In this document: piece after piece, positions 1 through 6,574 of the stretch
Layout: the number at the start of each line of letters is the position of its first letter
Numbering within the stretch: position 1 is the first letter of the stretch
Assembly: GCA_009784635.1 (NCBI GenBank)
Contig: WRBG01000066.1
Span: 1 to 9,693, forward strand
Origin: Bacteroidales bacterium
GTDB lineage: Bacteria > Bacteroidota > Bacteroidia > Bacteroidales > UBA932
Direction: 5' to 3'
DNA: 9,693 nt
Translations under genes and position numbers: made by a program
Notes under the pieces: model-generated
Seen by the model: the letters and a program-made list of their open reading frames with translations, nothing else
The model's database searches: none
What the model was told of the DNA's origin: nothing

Positions 1-42
1 AAAAACGGGCTGCAAAGATAATGTTTTATTTGGATGTGCAAA
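1..42 (-). promoter_or_regulatory. Probable leftward promoter (Bacteroidota type) for a gene left of the window
   Basis: Read on the minus strand, TATCTTTG (plus-strand CAAAGATA at 13-20) matches the Bacteroidota -7 consensus TAnnTTTG. A TTTG (plus-strand CAAA at 39-42) lies 18 bases upstream of it and fits the -33 element. Transcription would run out of the left edge, so the gene served is not visible. The abiEii gene ends at 155 in the same direction, so this promoter separates the next gene from the AbiE pair. The match is to consensus only; no start site has been measured. Confidence 0.55.
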
Positions 43-71
43 AAAGTTGCATTTTACAAATATTTGGAAGT

Positions 72-100
72 ACGGCAAGCAAGCGGCTGCTTGCGCCGGT
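72..100. repeat. GC-rich hairpin in the intergenic region after abiEii
   Basis: GCAAGCA at 75-81 and TGCTTGC at 88-94 form a perfect 7-bp stem with a 6-base loop. If a 2-base bulge (93-94) is allowed, the stem can instead run ACGGC-AAGCA against TGCTT-GCCG. A second weak inverted repeat, CGCCG (116-120) with CGGCG (139-143), follows. There is no T-tract in either direction, so it is a poor intrinsic terminator. The block is clearly richer in G and C than the bases around it. It may be a termination or processing structure or an interspersed repeat; I cannot tell which. Confidence 0.4.
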
Positions 101-154
101 ATGCAGGACGTTAGCCGCCGTTTATCTGACTGATGGTGCGGCGTTTTCATTTTG

Positions 155-937
155 CTAAATACTTGCGACAAAATCCTTAAACAAAAGTACCTTTTGCGAC
201 TTTTCTTTATGAAACAATAAATGCTCAAAATCTTGCAATTTCAATTTTAAGTTTGTTTTTTCGATTTTGGCAAATAACGCCGCTTTTAATTCTGCTTTGT
301 TTTTTATGTTGCATTTTACGGTAAGATATTGATAATCCGGCTCTGTTTGATGTAAAAGAAACATTGTATCATAAAAATCGCGCCCTTTTGCACGAGAGAG
401 CAACGCCGAAATTTTCATTGCGCAAAGCACACTGTCGGGCGGTACAGGAAACGGAAAGAAAAAACCTAAACGTTTGATATTTACCACATTTCGCTTGTAA
501 TCAAAACCCTGATTTTGCGTTTCTACCTTGATTAAAAAACGTTCCTCTTTGTAACCCGAAAGTCCCATTTCAAACAGCAATTCGGGAAAATAGATATTCC
601 GACGAAATGCTTGTAATTTTTCGTTTTGCCTGTCGCGTATTTCGACACGCAACCCCGAACGCTGCAAAAAAACAAGAATATCGTCAGTCATTTTAAAAAA
701 ATCGCTCTCTGAAAAATCTTTGCAATCGAAGTCCAAATCTTCTGAAAAGCGGTCAATACCCTTTACCAAACGCAGATTCGTGCCGCCGATAAACGCTATT
801 TTTTCGAGATAAGCAGAAGAAGATAAAAAGTCCATAATGTGCAGTTGTATATACTCTTTGAGCATATATTTTCTGAAAAGCGGGTTTTCCTGCACATCGG
901 CAGGGAAATAGGTTTTTATTTGTTGCAGGTCAATCAT
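155..937 (-). CDS. abiEii: AbiEii/AbiGii-family nucleotidyltransferase toxin
   Basis: A 260-residue protein of the nucleotidyltransferase toxin family that forms the toxic half of AbiE (type IV) toxin-antitoxin and abortive-infection systems. Family members are NTP-transferring enzymes with a DNA polymerase beta-type fold, and related MenT toxins modify tRNA. The diagnostic motifs are present: GGTNLRL at residues 51-57, then RFSEDLDFD at 63-71 with the acidic pair D67/D69; a third acidic strand, IKVET, near 136-140; and the C-terminal KISALLSRAKGRDFYD at 175-190, which is the K...R..RD..D signature. All catalytic motifs look intact, so the toxin is probably active. The start codon overlaps the abiEi stop as ATGA (934-937), implying translational coupling with the antitoxin made first. 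The gene is more A/T-rich than the polA block to its right, consistent with acquisition. The exact substrate is unknown. Confidence 0.9.
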   Translation of the reverse strand: MIDLQQIKTYFPADVQENPLFRKYMLKEYIQLHIMDFLSSSAYLEKIAFIGGTNLRLVKGIDRFSEDLDFDCKDFSESDFFKMTDDILVFLQRSGLRVEIRDRQNEKLQAFRRNIYFPELLFEMGLSGYKEERFLIKVETQNQGFDYKRNVVNIKRLGFFFPFPVPPDSVLCAMKISALLSRAKGRDFYDTMFLLHQTEPDYQYLTVKCNIKNKAELKAALFAKIEKTNLKLKLQDFEHLLFHKEKSQKVLLFKDFVASI

Positions 938-1548
938 ATTTCATATAAATTTGTGAAAATCTCAACTCGCTTTGCCAACTTTTTATTATGAAACGTATCT
1001 ACATACAATGCCAATTTGCCGATATTCAATTCATTGCGAACAAAATCTTCGTCGAAACGCAGATTTTCTATTTCACTTTTGGTATTGTAAAATGGGTAGA
1101 GATAAAGCAAATCAAGTATCGCCTTTTCAGGCGTAGCCATGCTGATAGTTCGGTTGCCAAATGGCTTTTGCTCATAGCCGAAAAACAAATCGGGTTTGAT
1201 TTTTTTATATGAAAATTGCGCCGCATTGTTCCGAAAATCGGCAGTTTTCAACGAACTTACAGCAGTAATCTGCGTAACCGCTTCGGGAATAATACCGTAA
1301 AAGGCAAGCGCAGTATGCAAACTGATGTAAGACGGCTTATAGATAAAATTTGACAGGAATAACGCGAAATTCGGCTGTGAAACCACCTCTTGAAACGCAT
1401 AAAAACCTTGTCTCAACTTCACAATCAACCCATGCCGCTGCCAACGGGTAAGGTTATTAGGTGAAAAATTTGGAAACACAGCATTAACTTGATGCACCGA
1501 AAACGCCCCAAGCTCAATAAACCGATTTCTACATTCAAGATACGTCAT
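934..1548 (-). CDS. abiEi: AbiEi-family antitoxin / transcriptional regulator
   Basis: The antitoxin partner of the AbiEii toxin, 204 residues from the chosen start. The N-terminal ~50 residues form a winged-helix DNA-binding domain of the family (NNLTRWQRHGLIVKLRQGFY at 31-50). The C-terminal part carries typical AbiEi signatures: SYISLHTALAFYGIIPE at 73-89 and ATPEKAILDLLYLYP at 138-152. In characterised AbiE systems this protein neutralises AbiEii and represses its own operon. An in-frame ATG at 1614 would add 22 residues and would overlap the rsmG stop as ATGA. I prefer 1548 because homologues begin at MTYLE-like sequences and because a TATATTTG -7 element (1567-1574) lies inside the extension at the right distance. 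The longer form by read-through translation from rsmG cannot be excluded. Confidence 0.88.
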   Translation of the reverse strand: MTYLECRNRFIELGAFSVHQVNAVFPNFSPNNLTRWQRHGLIVKLRQGFYAFQEVVSQPNFALFLSNFIYKPSYISLHTALAFYGIIPEAVTQITAVSSLKTADFRNNAAQFSYKKIKPDLFFGYEQKPFGNRTISMATPEKAILDLLYLYPFYNTKSEIENLRFDEDFVRNELNIGKLALYVDTFHNKKLAKRVEIFTNLYEI

Positions 1549-1565
1549 TTTATTTCCATTTTTCT

Positions 1566-1604
1566 GCAAATATAGTGATTTTTGGAATCGTTGCACTATT
1601 GCAC
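1566..1604 (-). promoter_or_regulatory. Putative abiE promoter and overlapping AbiEi operator
   Basis: On the minus strand, TATATTTG (plus-strand CAAATATA at 1567-1574) matches the -7 consensus TAnnTTTG, about 18 bases upstream of the preferred abiEi start. No good -33 TTTG is visible. Instead the -33 zone holds a tandem repeat, TTGCAC at 1591-1596 and 1599-1604. An inverted repeat, ATAGTG (1572-1577) with CACTAT (1594-1599), brackets the core promoter; its arms extend imperfectly (GCAAATATAGTG against CACTATTGC). AbiEi proteins autoregulate by binding repeats upstream of their gene, so this arrangement fits an operator. The assignment is inference from sequence pattern. Confidence 0.4.
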
Positions 1605-1610
1605 CCTCGC

Positions 1611-2234
1611 TCATTTACACAGGCACACCATCTTCTTCTCTTCAAAGAAAGGATGACTAAACCATTGAGATATATGAACTTCTTTGATTTGGCAAGGTGG
1701 GATGCCGAGGAGTTGGGCGCTGTCTATTAGCTCCTTGTCCAAATTTCCCCCCTTGAGACACATCATGCCTTGGTCGGTCTTGTCCCATACCCAAAAAATA
1801 AGTTGGCTAAGGGGGGCGACTGCCCTTGAAACAACAAAGTCAAATCGCTGTTGGATATTTTCTGCCCGAATTTGGGACGCGGAAACATTTTTTAGTCCCA
1901 CCCTTGCTGCTATATCGTTGACCGCGAGGATTTTTTTGGCAATGGAGTCGCAGAGGAAAAATTGCGTTTGGGGAAAAAGAATGGCCAAGGGAATGCCCGG
2001 GAAACCTCCGCCTGTGCCCAAGTCTAACACATAAGCTCCAACGGGAAAAGAAAAATATTTGGCCATAGACAAAGAATGAAGTACGTGGCGCAGGTAGAAT
2101 TGGTCCATATCCTTACGGGAAATGAGGTTGATGCGTGCGTTCCAACTTTGGTAACAGGGGCCTAAGGCGGCGAATTGCTGCTGCTGTTGGGGCGTCAAGT
2201 CGGGGAAATATTCGGTTATGAGCTTGTAATCCAT
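1611..2234 (-). CDS. rsmG: 16S rRNA (guanine-527-N7)-methyltransferase RsmG
   Basis: RsmG (formerly GidB) methylates N7 of G527 in the 530 loop of 16S rRNA using S-adenosylmethionine; its loss gives low-level streptomycin resistance in several bacteria. The 207-residue length is normal. Family motifs are all present: NLISRKD at 36-42, LRHVLHSL at 48-55, the SAM-binding loop DLGTGGGFPGIPLAI at 71-85, the acidic strand-end D96 (CDSIAKK), SRAVAPL at 136-142 and LKGG at 160-163. A short glutamine run (17-20) sits in the variable N-terminus. The start overlaps the end of the upstream sigma-factor gene by 19 bases, so it is the last core gene of the operon. The abiE pair follows immediately; no terminator is visible between them. 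Confidence 0.97.
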   Translation of the reverse strand: MDYKLITEYFPDLTPQQQQQFAALGPCYQSWNARINLISRKDMDQFYLRHVLHSLSMAKYFSFPVGAYVLDLGTGGGFPGIPLAILFPQTQFFLCDSIAKKILAVNDIAARVGLKNVSASQIRAENIQQRFDFVVSRAVAPLSQLIFWVWDKTDQGMMCLKGGNLDKELIDSAQLLGIPPCQIKEVHISQWFSHPFFEEKKMVCLCK

Positions 2235-2758
2235 TGCGAAAGTATTTTTTTAGCACGGTGAATCCTTGTTTTTATGGTGCTAAGGGGAATGGCAAGTTCT
2301 CGCGCAATATCTTCGTAGGCATAATCGCGGAGAAAACGGAGGCGGGCCGGTTCGCGGTATGTGGGCTTGAGTCTGTTGATGTAATGAATGAGTTGTGCGG
2401 CTTCTTCCGAGTCAATCATTTCTGATTCGGGGTCGTTGGAAGTTGAAATATCTTCGGCCTCAGGTATCTGTACCAATGCCCTTTTCTTGCGGGCATAATC
2501 AATACAGGTGTGGTGGGCAATGGTATACAGCCATGTGCTAAAGGCAAATTGGGGATTATAGTGTTCCAATTTGCGAAAGGCCTTGTCAAAAGTGATGAAT
2601 ATCATATCTTCCACCACATTGCCCAAATTAAAATGTTGTTGAATATAAGAAGCCAAGCCTTTTTTGTGGCGATGGAGCAGTAGGCTAAAAGCTTGAGGGT
2701 CTTTTTGTAAAGCTAAAACGACTAATTCTCGGTCGTCGGGAATGTACTCGTTGGTCAT
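2216..2758 (-). CDS. RNA polymerase ECF (sigma-70 family, group 4) sigma factor
   Basis: A 180-residue extracytoplasmic-function sigma factor. Region 2 spans about residues 26-92 (LLHRHKKGLASYIQ ... VVEDMIFITFDKAFRKLEHY ... STWLYTIAHHTCIDYARKK), covering core-polymerase and -10 contacts. Region 4, about 123-175, is a helix-turn-helix for -35 recognition (YEDIARELAIPLSTIKTRIHRAKKIL). There is no region 3, as expected for this group. The open frame runs upstream to 3067, but that part is a shadow of the glycosyltransferase gene. The ATG at 2758 overlaps the glycosyltransferase stop as ATGA and is followed directly by sigma homology, so it is chosen. No anti-sigma gene is recognisable in the window, and I see no anti-sigma-like fusion. 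The subgroup and regulon are unknown. Confidence 0.93.
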   Translation of the reverse strand: MTNEYIPDDRELVVLALQKDPQAFSLLLHRHKKGLASYIQQHFNLGNVVEDMIFITFDKAFRKLEHYNPQFAFSTWLYTIAHHTCIDYARKKRALVQIPEAEDISTSNDPESEMIDSEEAAQLIHYINRLKPTYREPARLRFLRDYAYEDIARELAIPLSTIKTRIHRAKKILSQWITSS

Positions 2759-3870
2759 AGTCGTACAGCCCTGTATATATGAACAAAAGGAGCCATGAGG
2801 TCCCATGCAAGAAAAGGAAAGGCCAAGCCTTTGTCGTCTAAAATATTGCGAACGCCCAAATAGAGAAGAAGTACCGAGAGCAGGCGCAAAAAGAGCAGGG
2901 ATGCAAAAATCAAGACAAGTTCTAAGCGGGGATAAAAGACGGCGATACAGGCTCCGGATAAGCCGTAAAAAGCCAACCGGATGATAGACTCCATGAGCAT
3001 GGGGTATTTGGTGTATTTGGGACTCAAGGAAAAGGAGCGCTTTTCTGTTTTGCGGTAACGATTCCATGATTTTACGTCAAGTTTAATGCGCGAATGGGTA
3101 ACCCCCGCTGCCTGTACGCAAATCCCGCAGTTTTTGCGGGAGGCCAATTCTCCAATCAGAACACGGTCCGGAAAATGTTCCCGACTCAAGCGGACATTCA
3201 GCCCGTTGTTGTCGTAAAACAGGGATTTTTTAAAGAGCAGGTTGGCTCCGGTGCCCGTATAGGGGCGACCTGTGGCGGCCCGTCCCATATAGTGCAGGGC
3301 GTATTGCAAAAAATCACAGCGTATCCATTTGGAGCAACGATAATGGGTGCGGTGGCCCAAAACCAATTCTTTGCGGTTACCGTAGGCCATTGCCATGGAG
3401 CGTATCCAATGGGGGCTTTTGACATAGCTATGGGCTTCTATACACAGAACAAGTTCGTATTTGGCGGCACGGACGGCCATGCCCAAAGCTAAGGCGGGGG
3501 CGCGTCCAAAACTGTCGTCGGTGTGGGTAGTACGCACTTGGAGGTGGGGATATTGCTCCTGCAACACGCGCAAAAGAATTTCGGAATTATCTTGGGACCT
3601 GTCGTTTACTACAATGACTTCGTAGCAGGGATAATCCTGTTCCAGCAGGGTGGGTAAAATACGCTTGAGGAGTTTGTATTCGTTGGTAACGCATAATATG
3701 ACCGAAACCGGTGGCCATGTATCGGGAGCAGGAAGGTAGGCCTTGTTGCGGGAATAGGCCGGTTGTCTATAAATAACAAGCTGATAAATGGTAATAAACA
3801 GGAAGAGCAAAAAGGCTAAACCTATTGCATACCATTCCATCGGGCTAAATAAAGAAATCAAGGTATTCAT
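2755..3870 (-). CDS. Membrane-anchored family 2 glycosyltransferase with a divergent DXD motif
   Basis: A 371-residue GT-A-fold family 2 glycosyltransferase. An N-terminal membrane helix (about 12-33) precedes the cytosolic catalytic domain: PPVSVILCVTNE at 53-64, EVIVVNDRSQDNS at 84-96, and GTGANLLFKKSLF at 206-218. The hydrophobic C-terminus, about 293-340, gives two further membrane helices. The layout matches Bacteroidota glycosyltransferases distantly related to cellulose/PNAG synthases. It is odd in its metal-binding site: where relatives carry DAD (as in TDADC), this protein has E145-A146-H147 (CIEAHSYV). The usual GDDD block is also altered, to HFPDR (232-236). A WNRYRKTEKR segment (269-278) stands in for the acceptor-side (Q/R)xxRW-like motif. 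It may use another metal arrangement, or be inactive or regulatory. It starts 1 base after the polA stop and overlaps the sigma gene by ATGA. Donor and acceptor are unknown. Confidence 0.88.
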   Translation of the reverse strand: MNTLISLFSPMEWYAIGLAFLLFLFITIYQLVIYRQPAYSRNKAYLPAPDTWPPVSVILCVTNEYKLLKRILPTLLEQDYPCYEVIVVNDRSQDNSEILLRVLQEQYPHLQVRTTHTDDSFGRAPALALGMAVRAAKYELVLCIEAHSYVKSPHWIRSMAMAYGNRKELVLGHRTHYRCSKWIRCDFLQYALHYMGRAATGRPYTGTGANLLFKKSLFYDNNGLNVRLSREHFPDRVLIGELASRKNCGICVQAAGVTHSRIKLDVKSWNRYRKTEKRSFSLSPKYTKYPMLMESIIRLAFYGLSGACIAVFYPRLELVLIFASLLFLRLLSVLLLYLGVRNILDDKGLAFPFLAWDLMAPFVHIYRAVRL

Positions 3871-3871
3871 A

Positions 3872-6574
3872 TTAATGTGCTGCTAACCAATGTTCTCCTA
3901 TTCCACAATCTGCAACCACCGGCACATCGAGCCGGGTGCTTTGTTCCATTTCGGTCTTGACTGTTTCCACAAGTATTTCCATTTCGGGCTTATAAAGGTC
4001 AAAAACCAATTCGTCATGTACCTGCAAAATCATGCGGCTGCGTAGTTTTTGATTAGCCATCCTGCGGGCGATGCCAATCATGGCCACTTTAATCATGTCG
4101 GCGGCGCTGCCTTGGATAGGGGCGTTCACGGCGTTACGCTCGGCCAATCCCCTGACTATCGCATTTTTGGAATAGATGTCGGGGAGGTATCTTCGGCGAC
4201 CTAAGAGGGTGCTTACGTAGCCCTTGCTTTTGGCCGATTCAATCTGGTTTTCGATATAGTCTTTGACTTTGGGATAGGTTTTAAAATATTCTTCAATCAG
4301 CGCTTTGGCCTCTACGCGGGAAATGTGCAGACGCTGAGATAGTCCAAAAGGAGAAATGCCGTAGATAATCCCAAAATTGGCAGTCTTGGCGCGGTTTCGC
4401 TGCTCTTTGCTCACTTCTTGGGGCAGGCAATGAAAAATTTTGGCCGCCGTAGCCAAATGGATATCGGCTCCGCTTTTAAAATCTTGTATGAAAGAAGGGT
4501 CTTGACTCAAATGGGCCATCACCCTTAATTCGATTTGGGAGTAGTCGGCAGAAAGCAGGAGGTAGTCTTGGGACCGAGGCACAAAAACCCTGCGCAATTC
4601 CCTTCCCCGTTCTTCTCGAATTGGAATGTTTTGTAGGTTAGGTTTTTGGGAGCTGAGCCGGCCTGTGGCGGTAAGGGCTTGGGTAAAGGTGGTGTGTATG
4701 CGTCCGTCTTGGGGGTTAACCAAGGCCGGAAGCGGTTCTATATAGGTGCCGAGTAATTTACTGATGTACCTGTATTCCAAAATAAGGGGGATGACGGGGT
4801 GCCTGTCGGAGATGGCCAACAGGGTTTCCTCGTCTGTGGCGTATTGTTTTCCGGCTGTTCGTTTGGCTTGGGCATCCAATTGCAGCTTTTCAAACAACAC
4901 AATGCCTAATTGTTTGGGCGATGATATATTGAGTTGCGGTTCTCCGCATAGCTCTCGAATTTGATGGGTCAAGGCGGCCAAATCTGCGGCGCATTGTGCC
5001 CCATAGGCTTTAATTCGGGGAATATCGAGCTTGATTCCTTCTAACTCCATACGGGCCAAAGTAGAAATCAGCGGCATTTCTACAGAAGTGTAGAGCTGTT
5101 CCATTTCCTGCTCCCTAAGTTGTTGCAGAAGCAGGGGCTGCAAGGAGAAGGAAGCTAAGGCGGCGGCGCAATGCCTTGCTTTTTGCTCCTCGGATACCTC
5201 CTCTGCTATGGGTTCAAATAGAGAGGCTTGCTTGGCTTTTTGCCGGTCTTCCTGTGGAAGCTCCATATTCAAAAAGCGTTGGGTCAAAGTATTTAGTTGG
5301 TGAGACCTTTCGGGATTAAGCAGGTAGTGCATCAATTCGATATCGTGGACAAGGCATTGAGGCTCTATGCCCTCCCGTATAAAAAGGCGGAGGAGGGGTT
5401 TGAGGTTATGCCCTGTAAGCGTGTTGCTTGGGGATTCCAACCAAGAACCAAAATGGCGGACGTATTTTTGCCTCAGCGTTTCGGTAGAACAGTTCAGCCA
5501 GTATACCTGTTGATTCCGACTGCAAACGGCCAGCGCCATCAGCGATTCGGGGGTATCGGAATCCTGTGCAAACAGGGGAACCATGGCGTACAAAGCGGCA
5601 GCCTCCGGCAATTCATCTTCTACAACGATGGGGGCAAGCAACTGTCCCTTTTCTTCCTCGGCTTGCTCTATATCGGACGGGGTAAAATTGGGGTCAAAGA
5701 ACCGGTATAAAGCGGGGATGACGGGGCGGAGCGAGTGAAACTCGTATTCTTTAAACAGGGCCTCTAACTCTTTGAGTTTGGGATTTTGAACCTTAAAATC
5801 GTCTTCTTCCCAAAAAAAGGGAACAGAGGTGCATATGGTAACCAACTCCTTGGATAGGGTGAGCTGCCGGAGGTTGTCTTCTATGCTTTGGCGCTGTTTT
5901 TCGGGCAGTTCGGCGAGATGGGCCAAGAGGTTTTCGACGCTTTTGTAGGCGGCTATCAGTTTTTTTGCTCCTATTTCCCCAATCCCGGGCACACCGGGCA
6001 CGTTGTCGGAAGCATCTCCTTGAATCGCCAAAATATCAATAATTTGCTCCGGTTTGTCTATGTTATACTTGGCACAAATGTCCTTTTCTCCCCACAATTC
6101 CCATTCATCTCCTCCGCGGCCGGGCTTGTATTGGAAAATATGGGGCGAAACCAATTGACCGTAGTCTTTATCCGGCGTAACCATGTAAACCTCAAATTGT
6201 TTTTCTTGGGCAGCCTTAGCTATGGTGCCCAACACGTCGTCGGCCTCAAAACCTTCTACCATACAGACGGGTATGTTAAAAGCCTCTAATATATGACGAA
6301 TCATGGGCAGGGCGCTTTTGATGACTTCCGGAGTTTCTTGGCGGTTGGCCTTGTAGAGGGCATAATTTTGATGCCTAAAGGTCTTGCCTCCCGGGTCAAA
6401 TCCCACGGCCAAATGGCTGGGTTTTTCTTTGAGGAGTAAATCAATAAGCGTTTTGGTAAATCCAAAGACTGCCGACATATCTTGACCCTTGCTGTTTATC
6501 ATGGGGCGGCGGATAAAAGCGTAGTAAGCCCTGTACATCAAGGCGTGTCCATCCAATAGAAAGAGTTTTTTCAT
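3872..6574 (-). CDS. polA: DNA polymerase I, with degenerate 3'-5' exonuclease domain
   Basis: A 900-residue family A polymerase for Okazaki-fragment maturation and repair. The N-terminal 5' nuclease domain (about 1-290) has its metal ligands: LLDGHALMYRAYYAF at 6-20, GFEADDVLG at 108-116, TPDKD at 133-137, GDASDNVPGVPGIG at 186-199. The C-terminal polymerase domain (about 500-900) has TATGRLSS (635-642), motif A DYSQIELR (677-684, D677), motif B RNRAKTANFGIIYG (726-739) and motif C VHDE (852-855). The central exonuclease domain (about 320-490) is present in length but has lost its catalytic residues. Nothing resembles DTE of ExoI near 328-336; ExoII is GHNLKPL with L394 where Asp is expected; ExoIII is RHCAAA with H468 and A472 for Tyr and Asp. 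Proofreading is therefore unlikely. The start at 6574 overlaps the queD stop as ATGA and gives the usual MKKLFLLDG; an ATG 7 codons upstream is less likely. Confidence 0.98.
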   Translation of the reverse strand: MKKLFLLDGHALMYRAYYAFIRRPMINSKGQDMSAVFGFTKTLIDLLLKEKPSHLAVGFDPGGKTFRHQNYALYKANRQETPEVIKSALPMIRHILEAFNIPVCMVEGFEADDVLGTIAKAAQEKQFEVYMVTPDKDYGQLVSPHIFQYKPGRGGDEWELWGEKDICAKYNIDKPEQIIDILAIQGDASDNVPGVPGIGEIGAKKLIAAYKSVENLLAHLAELPEKQRQSIEDNLRQLTLSKELVTICTSVPFFWEEDDFKVQNPKLKELEALFKEYEFHSLRPVIPALYRFFDPNFTPSDIEQAEEEKGQLLAPIVVEDELPEAAALYAMVPLFAQDSDTPESLMALAVCSRNQQVYWLNCSTETLRQKYVRHFGSWLESPSNTLTGHNLKPLLRLFIREGIEPQCLVHDIELMHYLLNPERSHQLNTLTQRFLNMELPQEDRQKAKQASLFEPIAEEVSEEQKARHCAAALASFSLQPLLLQQLREQEMEQLYTSVEMPLISTLARMELEGIKLDIPRIKAYGAQCAADLAALTHQIRELCGEPQLNISSPKQLGIVLFEKLQLDAQAKRTAGKQYATDEETLLAISDRHPVIPLILEYRYISKLLGTYIEPLPALVNPQDGRIHTTFTQALTATGRLSSQKPNLQNIPIREERGRELRRVFVPRSQDYLLLSADYSQIELRVMAHLSQDPSFIQDFKSGADIHLATAAKIFHCLPQEVSKEQRNRAKTANFGIIYGISPFGLSQRLHISRVEAKALIEEYFKTYPKVKDYIENQIESAKSKGYVSTLLGRRRYLPDIYSKNAIVRGLAERNAVNAPIQGSAADMIKVAMIGIARRMANQKLRSRMILQVHDELVFDLYKPEMEILVETVKTEMEQSTRLDVPVVADCGIGEHWLAAH

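Noticed and set aside
75..116. Integron attC-like site (hairpin plus GTTAGCC)
   Set aside because: GTTAGCC departs from the GTTRRRY core and there is no matching RYYYAAC on the other side of the hairpin; no integrase is in the window.
2236..2243. TACTTTCG on the minus strand just before rsmG as an internal promoter
   Set aside because: It has one mismatch to TAnnTTTG, no -33 element, and lies so close to the ATG that transcription would start at or inside the coding sequence.
2759..3067. N-terminal extension of the sigma-factor frame (103 codons) up to an ATG at 3067
   Set aside because: It lies wholly inside the glycosyltransferase gene in another frame, has no sigma-factor similarity, and the ATG at 2758 fits both the homology and the ATGA junction.
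3094..3492. 132-codon plus-strand open frame opposite the glycosyltransferase
   Set aside because: It is antisense to conserved glycosyltransferase sequence, with no family signature.
5297..6289. Plus-strand open frames of about 130 codons opposite polA
   Set aside because: They are antisense to strongly conserved PolA motifs, have no recognisable domains and atypical composition; they are shadows of the coding strand.
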